From: Gammaproteobacteria bacterium UBA2168
GTDB taxonomy: Bacteria > Pseudomonadota > Gammaproteobacteria > Pseudomonadales > Azotimanducaceae
DNA: 17,419 bases
Direction of reading: 5' to 3'
Assembly: GCA_002327525.1 (NCBI GenBank)
Contig: DCWG01000099.1
Coordinates: 15,752 to 33,170, forward strand
Shown: positions 9,279-16,743 of the stretch, in pieces
Numbering within the stretch: the first letter of the stretch is position 1
Layout of the letters: the number at the start of each line of letters is the position of its first letter
Program-made: the position numbers and the translations under genes
Notes under the pieces: model-generated
Database searches by the model: none
The model's input: the letters and a program-made list of their open reading frames with translations, nothing else
Told to the model about the DNA's origin: nothing

Positions 9279-10301
9279 TCAGTGCGGCTGCAGCACGGAG
9301 GCTTGAGGAGTGCTGCGATCGCTGGTCGGGGTTTCACCGGTTTGCGCATCCTGCGCGTGTGTGTGACGGTGAAAACGCCACAGGGCAAGTTGCTGCTGAA
9401 CGTCTTCGACGGTGCGTTGCCGGGTGGTGTGCACCTGCAGGCCGTTTACCGGCCAGCCGCCCCGTTTCTTGAGCACGGAGACGCACAGGGTGTTCGCAGA
9501 CTCGGCATCTGCGCCGAGTTGCAGACGCAGTTCGGCCATGGAGGACTGCTGTGCTGCTTCGTCCGGCCGGAACAGGCAGGTCAGGGTGTTTCCCTGCCTG
9601 GCCGCGAGTTGCAGACGCCGTGTGTCTTTCGTTCGCAGGCGCTGCTCGTCCACCCAGGCCAGCACCATGGTGCAGGTGCCCGACTTGCTGGCCTGTTCAA
9701 GTGCCCACAGATTGTCCTCGTGGCTGCGCGGATGGATGAGCAGGATCTTGTCGATGTCGATGCCGAGTTCCCGCAATGCGGGCGCATACGGAATGAAGGG
9801 CGGGTTCACCCAGGCGATCCAGCGGTTCTCGCGGCTGAGCGTGCGCATGGCGGGTGCCAGAATGCTCAGTTCGCCGATGCCGGCAGTGGCGATCAGCAGT
9901 TCGCACAGGCCGCTCTGCGGCCACCCGTTGCCGGCGAGATGGTCGTCGAGTTCGGCGAAGCCGGTGGACGTGACCGACTCGTTCTGCCTGACCAGTTGTC
10001 CGGCGCGCCACAGGTCCGGATGGCGCAACAATTGCCGGCGCGGATCAGCGCTTGCATCTGTCTGTGTTTCTGTCTGCGTATCGGAGTGTATGTTATCGCA
10101 CGAGCCTGTCTTTTCTGTTTGTGCGGGCGGTTTCTCTTTCGTCACGACGACAGCCGGCAGATAGTGTTCGTCAACGCCGGATCTGGCAGTCGGCGTTGGC
10201 ACATCTGGGCGGAGGGTTTCCGGTGCAGCATCGCCGAACAGGGAAGCCTGTTGAAAACGCTGGGCAGGCTGATCCGGAACAGCTTGATTGAAGACGGACA
10301 T
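9279..10301 (-). CDS. imuA: ImuA, RecA-like mutasome accessory protein
   Basis: A 340-residue ImuA, first gene of the SOS mutasome operon. The family core begins near LLRHPDLWRAGQL (91-103). It continues with STGFAELDDHL (112-122) and the degenerate nucleotide-loop region ELLIATAGIGELSILAPAM (134-152), which lacks the Walker A lysine, as usual in ImuA. Residues 1-90 form a long, low-complexity extension (for example TQTETQTDAS, 75-84) that is probably disordered. It contains QASLF at 18-22, matching the bacterial beta-clamp-binding pentapeptide. The ATG at 10301 is supported by a GGGAG ribosome site (10309-10313) 7 bases upstream and by the promoter and LexA operators just beyond. ImuA is thought to link ImuB to RecA or nucleoprotein. 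The extension's role is inferred. Confidence 0.93.
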   Translation of the reverse strand: MSVFNQAVPDQPAQRFQQASLFGDAAPETLRPDVPTPTARSGVDEHYLPAVVVTKEKPPAQTEKTGSCDNIHSDTQTETQTDASADPRRQLLRHPDLWRAGQLVRQNESVTSTGFAELDDHLAGNGWPQSGLCELLIATAGIGELSILAPAMRTLSRENRWIAWVNPPFIPYAPALRELGIDIDKILLIHPRSHEDNLWALEQASKSGTCTMVLAWVDEQRLRTKDTRRLQLAARQGNTLTCLFRPDEAAQQSSMAELRLQLGADAESANTLCVSVLKKRGGWPVNGLQVHTTRQRTVEDVQQQLALWRFHRHTHAQDAQTGETPTSDRSTPQASVLQPH

Positions 10302-10308
10302 CCGATCG

Positions 10309-10313
10309 CTCCC
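10309..10313 (-). promoter_or_regulatory. ribosome binding site of imuA
   Basis: GGGAG on the minus strand lies 7 bases before the ATG at 10301. It supports the longer imuA start, which includes the QASLF-containing N-terminal extension, over internal starts nearer the conserved core. Confidence 0.7.
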
Positions 10314-10346
10314 GGTTGTTTGAAGGTTGGCTGAGGCCGAATGACA

Positions 10347-10362
10347 CTGTATTTATATACAG
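10347..10362. promoter_or_regulatory. LexA operator 1 (SOS box) of imuA-imuB-dnaE2
   Basis: CTGTATTTATATACAG matches the E. coli LexA consensus CTGT-N8-ACAG perfectly in both half-sites and has the preferred alternating AT core. It lies 45 bases upstream of the imuA start and downstream of the predicted -10 element. LexA bound here would block early transcription. imu cassettes are LexA-controlled in several proteobacteria. Confidence 0.92.
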
Positions 10363-10371
10363 GGGTCGATC

Positions 10372-10400
10372 AGATTATCTGGATATTTATCCAGTATCAA
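10372..10400 (-). promoter_or_regulatory. predicted sigma70 promoter of imuA-imuB-dnaE2
   Basis: On the minus strand, TTGATA (10400-10395; 5 of 6 to consensus) is followed by a 17-bp spacer and TAATCT (10377-10372). An overlapping alternative -10 is GATAAT with a 15-bp spacer. The LexA-like palindrome 10379-10394 fills the spacer. A transcript would start near 10365, close to the first LexA operator. Confidence 0.65.
10379..10394. promoter_or_regulatory. LexA operator 2, variant SOS box inside the promoter spacer
   Basis: CTGGATATTTATCCAG is a 16-bp palindrome apart from its central bases. Its half-sites CTGG/CCAG differ from the LexA consensus by one base each; the CCAG half occurs in the E. 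coli uvrB and dinB boxes. Its centre is 32 bp (about three helical turns) from operator 1, so two LexA dimers would sit on the same face of DNA. It is probably weaker than operator 1. Confidence 0.7.
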
Positions 10401-10418
10401 GGATTTTGTGTCTGGGGT

Positions 10419-10449
10419 GAAAAAGGGGCTCACATCGCGCGCCGCCCCT
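10419..10449 (-). terminator. rho-independent terminator upstream of the imu operon
   Basis: On the minus strand, AGGGGC pairs with GCCCCT across a 14-base GC-rich loop and is followed directly by TTTTT. It would end transcripts coming from ugd or from the 10451-10716 stretch and so insulate the LexA-controlled promoter immediately downstream. Confidence 0.65.
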
Positions 10450-10716
10450 ATCAGTGTTGAACAGCAAGCCAGAACCACGGGCGGAATCGGCCAGAGTAGA
10501 TAAGACGAAAACCTACTCTATCTGCCTCGTACGTTGTCGAAGACTGAATCGTGCCTATCACACAAGGGTAGGTGCGGTTGACAGAATCGGGGAAGGATGA
10601 CTCGGCAACAATCAAGCTGGATGTACCGGGTCCTCTGCGCATTCTGCTCGCTGAACAGAGTCTCCGGTGACCGTATGGCCACAGGCAGGACAATCTTCAG
10701 GAAAACGCCTCGGGCT
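10424..10716 (-). ncRNA. possible structured RNA or long 3' leader-like region after ugd
   Basis: The stretch between the ugd stop and the terminator holds several inverted repeats. One is a two-part stem of 5+5 bp around a 3x3 internal loop (arms 10664-10668/10625-10629 and 10656-10660/10633-10637). Another is a 7-bp stem with two G-U pairs (10551-10557/10569-10575). A third is a perfect 7-bp stem (10493-10499/10513-10519). The U-run terminator closes the series and orients it to the minus strand. No known RNA family was recognised. Short stems can arise by chance, and a weak ORF overlaps the region, so this is a low-confidence call. Confidence 0.2.
10451..10693 (-). CDS. hypothetical 80-residue ORF, doubtful
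   Basis: An open frame of 80 codons from a TTG at 10693, or 63 codons from an ATG at 10642, lies between the ugd stop and the terminator. I recognise no family. The protein would be rich in Arg and Ser. Its C-terminal half (from about SSLIVAESS) looks more protein-like than the N-terminal half. There is no signal peptide, membrane segment or clear ribosome site. In another frame the start of the region reads CPACGHTV, a single zinc-ribbon-like CxxC before a stop, which could be a relic of a lost gene. Composition is lower in GC than the flanking genes. It may equally be non-coding. Confidence 0.2.
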   Translation of the reverse strand: MSCLWPYGHRRLCSASRMRRGPGTSSLIVAESSFPDSVNRTYPCVIGTIQSSTTYEADRVGFRLIYSGRFRPWFWLAVQH

Positions 10717-12111
10717 TCAACTTCCGCGCCCGATGCCGTAGTAGGTAAAACCCGCTTTGCGTAAGTAGGAGGGGTCGTACAGATTTCGTCCGTCGAATAC
10801 GATGGGGTGTTTCAGCTGCTCGCGCACTGCGGCAAAGTCGGGGCTACGAAACTCGTTCCACTCTGTGGCAACGATCAGCGCATCGGCGCCAGAGAGCGTC
10901 TCATCGCGCTGCTCGCACACAACGATACGTTCACCATAGAGGTGCCTGGCCTGGGCGCGCGTGGCCGGGTCATAGGCGCGCACCGTTGCGCCATCGGCCA
11001 GAAGTGCATCGATCACCGTGCGGCTGGGAGCCTCGCGCATGTCGTCGGTGTTGGGTTTGAACGCAAGCCCCCAAAGTGCGAAGGTCAAGCCCCGCAGCGT
11101 GCCAAAGTGGCCGAGCGCTTTGCGGTACAGCACGCTCTTCTGGTGCTCGTTGACGGCTTGCACGCCACGCATTACGGCAGCGTCGAAACCGACGTCATTG
11201 GCCGAGTGAATGAGTGCTCGTACGTCTTTTGGAAAGCAGGAGCCACCATAACCGGTTCCTGCATAGATGAAATGATAGCCGATGCGTATGAGTGCTCGTA
11301 CGTCTTTTGGAAAGCAGGAGCCACCATAACCGGTTCCTGCATAGATGAAATGATAGCCGATGCGTGGGTCGGTGCCGATGCCGCGTCGTACGGCCTCGAT
11401 GTCCGCTCCCAGGTACTCGGCGAGATTGGCGAGTTCGTTCATGAGGCTGATACGGGTGGCCAGCATCACGTTGGCCGCATACTTGGTCAGCTCCGCCGAG
11501 CACACGTCCATGTGTACCACCTTGTCATGATTACGGTTGAACGGCGTGTAGAGACGCTCGAGCGTGGCTCGCGATGCTTCGTGCATACAGCCGATGATGA
11601 TGCGATCGGGCTTCATGAAGTCGTTGACCGCGGCACCTTCCTTCAGGAACTCGGGATTAGACACCACGTCGAAGTCGATGGCCGCATCACGTGCTGCCAG
11701 TTCCCATTCGATGGCCGCGCGTACCTGGTCGGCAGTGCCGACGGGTACCGTCGACTTATTGACGACGATTTTCGGCGTGGCCATATTGCGGCCGATGGTG
11801 GCAGCCACATCGAGCATGTGCGATAGATCGGCACCGCCGTCTTCATGGGCCGGAGTTCCGACCGCGATGAACAACACCCTGCCGTGGGCTACACCCGAAA
11901 GAGCATCCTCGCTGAAGCGCAAATGACCGGTCGCGATGTTGCGTGCAACCATCTGTTGGAGGCCTGGCTCATAGATGGGTACTCGGCCCTCATTGAGTGC
12001 ATCGATCCTGGCGCGGTCGATGTCGATGCAGAGAACCTCGTTACCCATCTCCGCAAAACAGCTTCCCGTCACAAGCCCTACGTATCCGGTGCCGAACAGG
12101 GTGATCTTCAA
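10717..12111 (-). CDS. ugd: UDP-glucose 6-dehydrogenase with a duplicated active-site segment
   Basis: A 464-residue UDP-glucose dehydrogenase, which oxidises UDP-glucose to UDP-glucuronate with two NAD+. The N-terminal GTGYVGLVTG (7-16) binds NAD. NKSTVPVGTA (118-127), SNPEFLKEGAA (151-161) and ELTKYAANVMLATRIS (207-222, with the conserved Lys and Asn) are intact. Residues 250-275 and 276-301 are identical copies containing GGSCFPKD, so the enzyme has two candidate catalytic cysteines, Cys266 and Cys292. Without one copy the length would be 438, normal for the family. The C-terminal FKPNTDDMREAPS (351-363) is present. The start codon is TTG, preceded by GGAG at 7 bases. It diverges from gor and has no cotranscribed partner in the window. 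Activity is uncertain because of the duplication. Confidence 0.93.
   Translation of the reverse strand: MKITLFGTGYVGLVTGSCFAEMGNEVLCIDIDRARIDALNEGRVPIYEPGLQQMVARNIATGHLRFSEDALSGVAHGRVLFIAVGTPAHEDGGADLSHMLDVAATIGRNMATPKIVVNKSTVPVGTADQVRAAIEWELAARDAAIDFDVVSNPEFLKEGAAVNDFMKPDRIIIGCMHEASRATLERLYTPFNRNHDKVVHMDVCSAELTKYAANVMLATRISLMNELANLAEYLGADIEAVRRGIGTDPRIGYHFIYAGTGYGGSCFPKDVRALIRIGYHFIYAGTGYGGSCFPKDVRALIHSANDVGFDAAVMRGVQAVNEHQKSVLYRKALGHFGTLRGLTFALWGLAFKPNTDDMREAPSRTVIDALLADGATVRAYDPATRAQARHLYGERIVVCEQRDETLSGADALIVATEWNEFRSPDFAAVREQLKHPIVFDGRNLYDPSYLRKAGFTYYGIGRGS
11210..11365. repeat. perfect 78-bp tandem duplication inside ugd
   Basis: Bases 11210-11287 and 11288-11365 are identical, head to tail, with no spacer. 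The unit is 26 codons, keeps the ugd frame and encodes the segment around GGSCFPKD. Identity stops exactly at both ends: the base before copy 1 differs from the base before copy 2, and likewise after. Total identity suggests a very recent slippage or recombination event, or an assembly error. Confidence 0.97.
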
Positions 12112-12255
12112 GGAGCTACTCCGACATTGCGGTGAGGTTCATCGATGGCGAGGACTCGCAGGTGGCTGAGTTTAACAGCATTTACATAGCGCACCGGCAT
12201 TGCATTTCGAAGGCGATCAATTAGGCTCGACGCCAACACTGCGGGGGTAGATTTC
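12112..12255. other. divergent intergenic region ugd / gor
   Basis: This 144-bp region must hold promoters for both ugd (minus) and the gor operon (plus). No hexamer pair is convincing. On the plus strand, TTGCAT and TAGGCT with 16 bp between are weak. No known operator (OxyR, Pho box, LexA) was recognised. A GGGGG ribosome site at 12243-12247 precedes the gor ATG by 8 bases. Confidence 0.6.
12119..12122 (-). promoter_or_regulatory. ribosome binding site deciding the TTG start of ugd
   Basis: GGAG on the minus strand lies 7 bases before the TTG at 12111. The only nearby upstream ATG in this strand is followed within two codons by a stop, and the family N-terminus MKITLFGTGYVG begins exactly at this TTG. 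Confidence 0.6.
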
Positions 12256-13611
12256 ATGATTTACGATTTCGACCTATACGTCATCGGTGCAGGTTCGGGG
12301 GGCGTGCGCGCCAGCCGCATGGCGGCCGGCCATGGCGCACGCGTGGCAGTTGCAGAATCCACGTACCTGGGCGGTACCTGTGTAAATGTTGGGTGTGTGC
12401 CGAAGAAGCTGTTCGTGTACGGCTCACACTACGCGGAGGATATCGAGGACGCGCATGCCTACGGCTGGCGGGAAGCCAGCGCCGGCAGTTTTCACTGGCC
12501 CACCCTCAGGGACAACAAAAGTGCTGAAATCGAACGTCTGAACGGTGTTTATCGCGGCCTGCTGGATGGTGCCGGGATCACTCTGCACGAGGGGCGGGCG
12601 GTACTGCTGGATGCCCATACGATAGCGCTGGATGGGCAGACCTTCACTGCACAGAATATCCTCGTCGCCACCGGATCATGGCCGTTCGTGCCCGAGTTTC
12701 CGGGGCGTGAACATGTCATCACCTCCAATGATGCCTTCTACCTCCCCGAGTTTCCGAAACGCGCGGTCGTCGTCGGAGGAGGGTACATCGCGGTTGAATT
12801 CGCCGGTATCTTCGCGGGTCTCGGGGCGGAGACGGAACTGGTTTACCGCGGGCCCATGTTCCTGCGCGGATTCGACGATACGGTGCGCGAATTCGTTGCG
12901 CACGAATTGCGTGAGAAGGGCATCAGCTTGTGCTTCGAGCGCACTGTAGAGCGCATCAGCCTGGAAGGCGACCAGCGTGTGCTCGAGTTCGACGATGCCT
13001 CCACAACCCGGGCAGACCTCGTGCTCTACGCTACCGGGCGTCGCCCCAACAGCGTGGGCCTGGGGCTCGAGCAGGTCGGTGTTGAATTGTCGGAAACGGG
13101 GGCGGTGCTGGTGGACGAGCATTTTCGCACGAACGTACCCAACATCTATGCCATTGGCGATGTGATCGACCGCGTGCAACTGACACCGGTGGCCATCGCG
13201 GAAGGGATGGTACTGTCGGCGAATCTCTTCACCGATGCCAAACCCCGTTCGCTCGACTATGAGAACATCGCCACCGCCGTGTTCTGTCAGCCCAACATCG
13301 GCACCGTGGGTCTGACCGAGGTCGAAGCCAGGGTACGTTTCGATGAGATCAGCGTGTTCGAATCGCGCTTTCGTCCGATGAAACACGCGCTTACCGGCCG
13401 TGAGGAGCGCACGCTGATGAAGCTCATCGTCAATCCGCAGGACGACAAGGTGATCGGCGTGCACATGGTCGGGCCGGAGGCCGGAGAGATCATCCAGGGA
13501 ATTGCCGTCGCCATGCAGGCAGGGGCGACCAAAGCCCAATTCGACCAGACCATCGGCATCCACCCCACGGCTGCCGAAGAATTCGTCACTATGAGAGAAG
13601 CGAGAACATGA
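12256..13611 (+). CDS. gor: glutathione-disulfide reductase
   Basis: A 451-residue cytoplasmic flavoprotein that reduces glutathione disulfide with NADPH; E. coli Gor has 450. FAD-binding [10 protein letters not shown] is at 11-20. The redox-active disulfide motif [13 protein letters not shown] spans 39-51 with Cys42 and Cys47. The NADPH-binding fold [17 protein letters not shown] is at 174-190, followed by VYRGPMFLR with Arg198 and Arg204, the residues that give E. coli Gor its NADPH specificity. The YAIGDV motif binds FAD, and the C-terminal HPTAAEEF (436-443) supplies the catalytic His-Glu. Its stop overlaps the next start (ATGA, 4 bases), so it is translationally coupled to the alkaline phosphatase gene. 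It is first in the plus-strand operon. Confidence 0.96.
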   Translation: MIYDFDLYVIGAGSGGVRASRMAAGHGARVAVAESTYLGGTCVNVGCVPKKLFVYGSHYAEDIEDAHAYGWREASAGSFHWPTLRDNKSAEIERLNGVYRGLLDGAGITLHEGRAVLLDAHTIALDGQTFTAQNILVATGSWPFVPEFPGREHVITSNDAFYLPEFPKRAVVVGGGYIAVEFAGIFAGLGAETELVYRGPMFLRGFDDTVREFVAHELREKGISLCFERTVERISLEGDQRVLEFDDASTTRADLVLYATGRRPNSVGLGLEQVGVELSETGAVLVDEHFRTNVPNIYAIGDVIDRVQLTPVAIAEGMVLSANLFTDAKPRSLDYENIATAVFCQPNIGTVGLTEVEARVRFDEISVFESRFRPMKHALTGREERTLMKLIVNPQDDKVIGVHMVGPEAGEIIQGIAVAMQAGATKAQFDQTIGIHPTAAEEFVTMREART

Positions 13612-15050
13612 CTAGAAGTTTAACCATCGCAGTGCTGGCGCTCTGCTCGATGAATGCCTGTGCCCCGAAATACACCGGGCAGAACGTCATCCTGTTCCTC
13701 GGAGACGGCATGGGCATCAGTACGGTGACGGCTACACGCATCCTTGCCGGTCAGCAACTCGGCAAGCGCGGAGAGGAGCATCAGCTCAGTTTCGAGAAAT
13801 TCGATGACGTCGCACTGGTCAAAACCTACAACGTCGACCGTCAGGTGCCTGACAGCGCCGGCACCATGACGGCCATCGTTACCGGACGTAAGACGCGCTT
13901 CATGATGTTGTCCGTGGCCCCCGAAGTGCAGACGGGCGATTGCGCCGCCTCGCTTGAGGCACCCATGGCATCCATTCTCGAAATGGCCGAGGATGCGGGT
14001 CTCGCCACGGCGGTGGTGACCACCACCAGCATCACTCACGCGACACCCGCCGCCAACTACGCACACTCGCCGCACAGAAACTGGGAAAACGACGCGGTGA
14101 TGCCGCCGGAGGCCAGGCAGCAGGGTTGCCGTGACATAGCGCGGCAGCTACTTGAGTTCGATCACGGAGACGGCATCGAGGTCATGCTGGGTGGTGGGCG
14201 CGCCCACTTCCTGGCCGCGAGCGAGCCAGATCCAGAATACCCGAACAAAACCGGTGCCCGCGCTGACGGTGCCACGCACCTCCAGAGATGGCTCGGGCAG
14301 GACGAAGCGCGCAGCTACGTCTGGAATGCCGAACAATTCGCCGCACTCGACCCATCCGGACACGGTCAGGTGCTGGGACTGTTCGAACCATCGCACATGC
14401 AATTCGAGGCGGATCGTGCTGCAGATGCAGCCGGCGAGCCCTCGATCGGCGAGATGACGGCGTTTGCCATTGAACGGTTACAGGCTTCGGGCAAGCCGTA
14501 CTACCTGATGGTGGAGGGCGGGCGCATCGATCATGGTCATCATGCTGGCAATGCGTACCGCGCGCTGACCGACGCGCTGGCGTTCGAGGAGGCGGTACAA
14601 AAGGCGGTAGCGATGACCAGCGCCGAAGACACCCTCATTCTCGTGACGGCGGACCACTCGCACACACTCACGATCAGCGGCTATCCGCGCCGCGGGAACC
14701 CGATATTGGGCAAGGTGGAGATGACGCCCGGACAGCTCATGCCAAACGGGGAAGGGAAGCCGTACACCACGCTCGGTTACCACAACGGGCCAGGCTATCG
14801 CGCTGAAGCCGAGGATCTCACGGAAGTGGATACCGAGGCTTCTACCTACCGGCAACTGGCGGCCATGCCCGCGCTTTTTGAAACTCATGCCGGTGAGGAC
14901 GTGGCCGCCTACGCGCAGGGCCCCGGGAGTGAGCTGGTGAGTGGTGTGATGGAACAGAACGAACTCTTCGCCGCGCTCTACCGGGCGCTGTTCGGCGGCC
15001 GGTCGCAGCACAGCGATCAGGTGCCTCGAGAGCCGGGGAAGCAAGACTGA
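13608..15050 (+). CDS. alkaline phosphatase, PhoA family, probable lipoprotein
   Basis: A 480-residue zinc/magnesium alkaline phosphatase. The N-terminus [18 protein letters not shown] looks like a lipoprotein signal with Cys18 as the lipidated residue, although MNAC is not an ideal lipobox. Asp33 lies in LGDGMG (31-36). The nucleophile Ser83 lies in [13 protein letters not shown] (81-93). TSITHATP is at 140-147. Metal ligands Glu303, Asp308 and His312 lie in the [14 protein letters not shown] segment, with Asp349-His350 in VTADHSH and a last His427 in THAGEDVA. All seven expected ligand positions seem present. It would hydrolyse phosphomonoesters in the periplasm or at the membrane surface. 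It overlaps gor by 4 bases and the symporter by 1 (TGATG). No Pho box was seen upstream of the operon, so phosphate control is not evident. Confidence 0.93.
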   Translation: MTRSLTIAVLALCSMNACAPKYTGQNVILFLGDGMGISTVTATRILAGQQLGKRGEEHQLSFEKFDDVALVKTYNVDRQVPDSAGTMTAIVTGRKTRFMMLSVAPEVQTGDCAASLEAPMASILEMAEDAGLATAVVTTTSITHATPAANYAHSPHRNWENDAVMPPEARQQGCRDIARQLLEFDHGDGIEVMLGGGRAHFLAASEPDPEYPNKTGARADGATHLQRWLGQDEARSYVWNAEQFAALDPSGHGQVLGLFEPSHMQFEADRAADAAGEPSIGEMTAFAIERLQASGKPYYLMVEGGRIDHGHHAGNAYRALTDALAFEEAVQKAVAMTSAEDTLILVTADHSHTLTISGYPRRGNPILGKVEMTPGQLMPNGEGKPYTTLGYHNGPGYRAEAEDLTEVDTEASTYRQLAAMPALFETHAGEDVAAYAQGPGSELVSGVMEQNELFAALYRALFGGRSQHSDQVPREPGKQD

Positions 15051-16720
15051 TGGAATGGCTCGAAACGCTGTTCGGGTTTCTCGACGAACTTCTCGGCAGC
15101 GCGGTCTACTTTCCTTTTCTGCTACTGGCGGTGGGGTTGTTCTTCACGCTCTACCTCGGTTTTCCGCAAATCCGTTTCTTCCGCCACGCATGGGACGTGC
15201 TGCGCGGAAAGGAAACCCCCGGGGACGCGCCCGGAGACACCAGCCACTTCCAGGCACTCTCCACGGCCCTGTCCGGAACCGTCGGCACGGGAAACATCGG
15301 CGGAGTGGCGTTCGCCATCTACCTGGGAGGACCGGCGGCACTGTTTTGGATGTGGATGACGGCCTTTCTCGGCATGACCACCAAATACGTGGAAGTGACC
15401 ATCTCCCATCAATACCGAACCAGGGACGAACAGGGACGTATGGCCGGCGGACCCATGTACTACATGGAACGAGGCCTCAACATGCGGTGGCTGGCGGTGT
15501 TCTTCGCGCTGGCCACGGTCGTCAGCTCGTTCGGGTCGGGCAACATGCCCCAGAGCAACAATGTCGCCGCCGGCATCGAAGCCTCCTTCGGCGTACCTCC
15601 CTGGATCACGGGCGCCGTCCTTTCGGTTCTGCTTGGTGCTGTCATCGTGGGCGGCATTCGGCGCATCGCGGTGGTGGCGGCAAGCATCGTGCCGGTGATG
15701 GGCGTGCTCTACGCCATTGGCGCGGTGGCGGTCGCGATGGTCAATTACGATCAGCTACTGCCCTCGTTCGCCGCCATCTTCGAAAATGCCTTCAACGGTT
15801 CGGCTGCGGCCGGTGGCTTTCTCGGGGCGAGCTTTGCCTACGCCTTCAACCGGGGTGTCAACCGGGGACTGTTCTCCAACGAAGCGGGACAGGGTTCGGC
15901 TGCCATTGCGCACGCCTCAGCCCGTACTGAGAAGTCGGTTTCCGAAGGAATGGTGTCGATACTGGAGCCGTTCATCGACACGCTGGTCATCTGCACGCTC
16001 ACGGGGCTGGTGATCCTCTCCTCCGGCGTGTGGACGGAGAAGTTCGAAAACACGTTTTCGCCCATCGAAACGGAATTCGTCAGCGGCTCTTACAGTGAAA
16101 GCAATCCGGGGGATGTCGCGGCATTGTTCGCGCACCTCGATCTCTCGCCTCCACAGGACGATCCGGTGAGGCCCTGGACCGGCACGTTGCAAGTACGAAA
16201 TGGGGTCGCCCTGCTGGAAGGTGTAACGGTCATTCACAACCGCTCCATCGCCGAGGACGTCACTTTCGTAGTGGGGAGCGAAGCGTACAGTGGCGATCTG
16301 GAGGTCGCCGGCGGCAAGTTGTCGACGGCGGGGGTAGAGCTCGTCGGCCGCTCGTTGCTGCACAGCGTGCCGCTGACGGCAGAGGCCTTCAAACGCGGGC
16401 TGCTGGGCGATTGGGGTCAGTATGTGGTGACGGTCGGGCTTGCATTGTTTGCGTTCTCCACCGCCATCGCCTGGTCGTACTACGGCGACCGGGCAATGAC
16501 TTTTCTCTTTGGCGTTCAAACCGTGATGCCCTATCGTATGGTGTACGTGCTGGGTTTTTTCTGCGCCACGATCATCGATACGTCGCTGATTTGGCTGATC
16601 TCGGCGGTGACGCTTGCGTTGATGACCCTGCCCAACCTCATCGGTCTCGTGCTGATGCGTAAAGAAGTGCGATCGCTGACCCGTGATTACTGGGACGAAG
16701 TGCGCGCGAGGCGAGACTGA
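15050..16720 (+). CDS. alanine/glycine:cation symporter (AGCS family) with a soluble insert
   Basis: A 556-residue inner-membrane sodium- or proton-coupled transporter for alanine or glycine. Family motifs are [18 protein letters not shown] (73-90), [11 protein letters not shown] (133-143) and [18 protein letters not shown] (271-288). Hydrophobic helices are visible near 20-36, 85-108, 148-160, 188-202, 207-231, 310-325, 457-474, 497-509 and 514-536. The family is usually about 450-480 residues. The extra length is a hydrophilic, apparently beta-rich segment of roughly 110 residues (about 327-440) between two membrane helices. The start overlaps the phosphatase stop by one base, implying coupled translation. 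Specificity (alanine, glycine or glutamine) cannot be told from sequence. Confidence 0.92.
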   Translation: MEWLETLFGFLDELLGSAVYFPFLLLAVGLFFTLYLGFPQIRFFRHAWDVLRGKETPGDAPGDTSHFQALSTALSGTVGTGNIGGVAFAIYLGGPAALFWMWMTAFLGMTTKYVEVTISHQYRTRDEQGRMAGGPMYYMERGLNMRWLAVFFALATVVSSFGSGNMPQSNNVAAGIEASFGVPPWITGAVLSVLLGAVIVGGIRRIAVVAASIVPVMGVLYAIGAVAVAMVNYDQLLPSFAAIFENAFNGSAAAGGFLGASFAYAFNRGVNRGLFSNEAGQGSAAIAHASARTEKSVSEGMVSILEPFIDTLVICTLTGLVILSSGVWTEKFENTFSPIETEFVSGSYSESNPGDVAALFAHLDLSPPQDDPVRPWTGTLQVRNGVALLEGVTVIHNRSIAEDVTFVVGSEAYSGDLEVAGGKLSTAGVELVGRSLLHSVPLTAEAFKRGLLGDWGQYVVTVGLALFAFSTAIAWSYYGDRAMTFLFGVQTVMPYRMVYVLGFFCATIIDTSLIWLISAVTLALMTLPNLIGLVLMRKEVRSLTRDYWDEVRARRD

Positions 16721-16743
16721 ACGACACGGACGGAGAACAGGCC

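Noticed and set aside
9275..9388. Longer N-terminus for ImuB (38 extra residues)
   Set aside because: It overlaps the imuA 3' end and lies outside the family alignment; MLWLGVHVP is the usual ImuB start.
9102..10334. A 410-codon open frame on the plus strand opposite imuA and imuB
   Set aside because: It lies wholly antisense to two well-supported genes, has no recognisable motif, and is expected from codon bias in GC-rich genes.
10514..10693. Possible 5S rRNA-like sequence on the minus strand (CCTGCCTGTGGCCATA at one end, GAGTAGGT at the other)
   Set aside because: The two ends are about 175 nt apart rather than about 120, and the conserved 5S central sequence is absent. The resemblance is limited to short words.
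10807..11826. A 339-codon open frame on the plus strand opposite ugd
   Set aside because: It is a shadow of ugd. It also carries the 78-bp duplication but shows no protein family signal.
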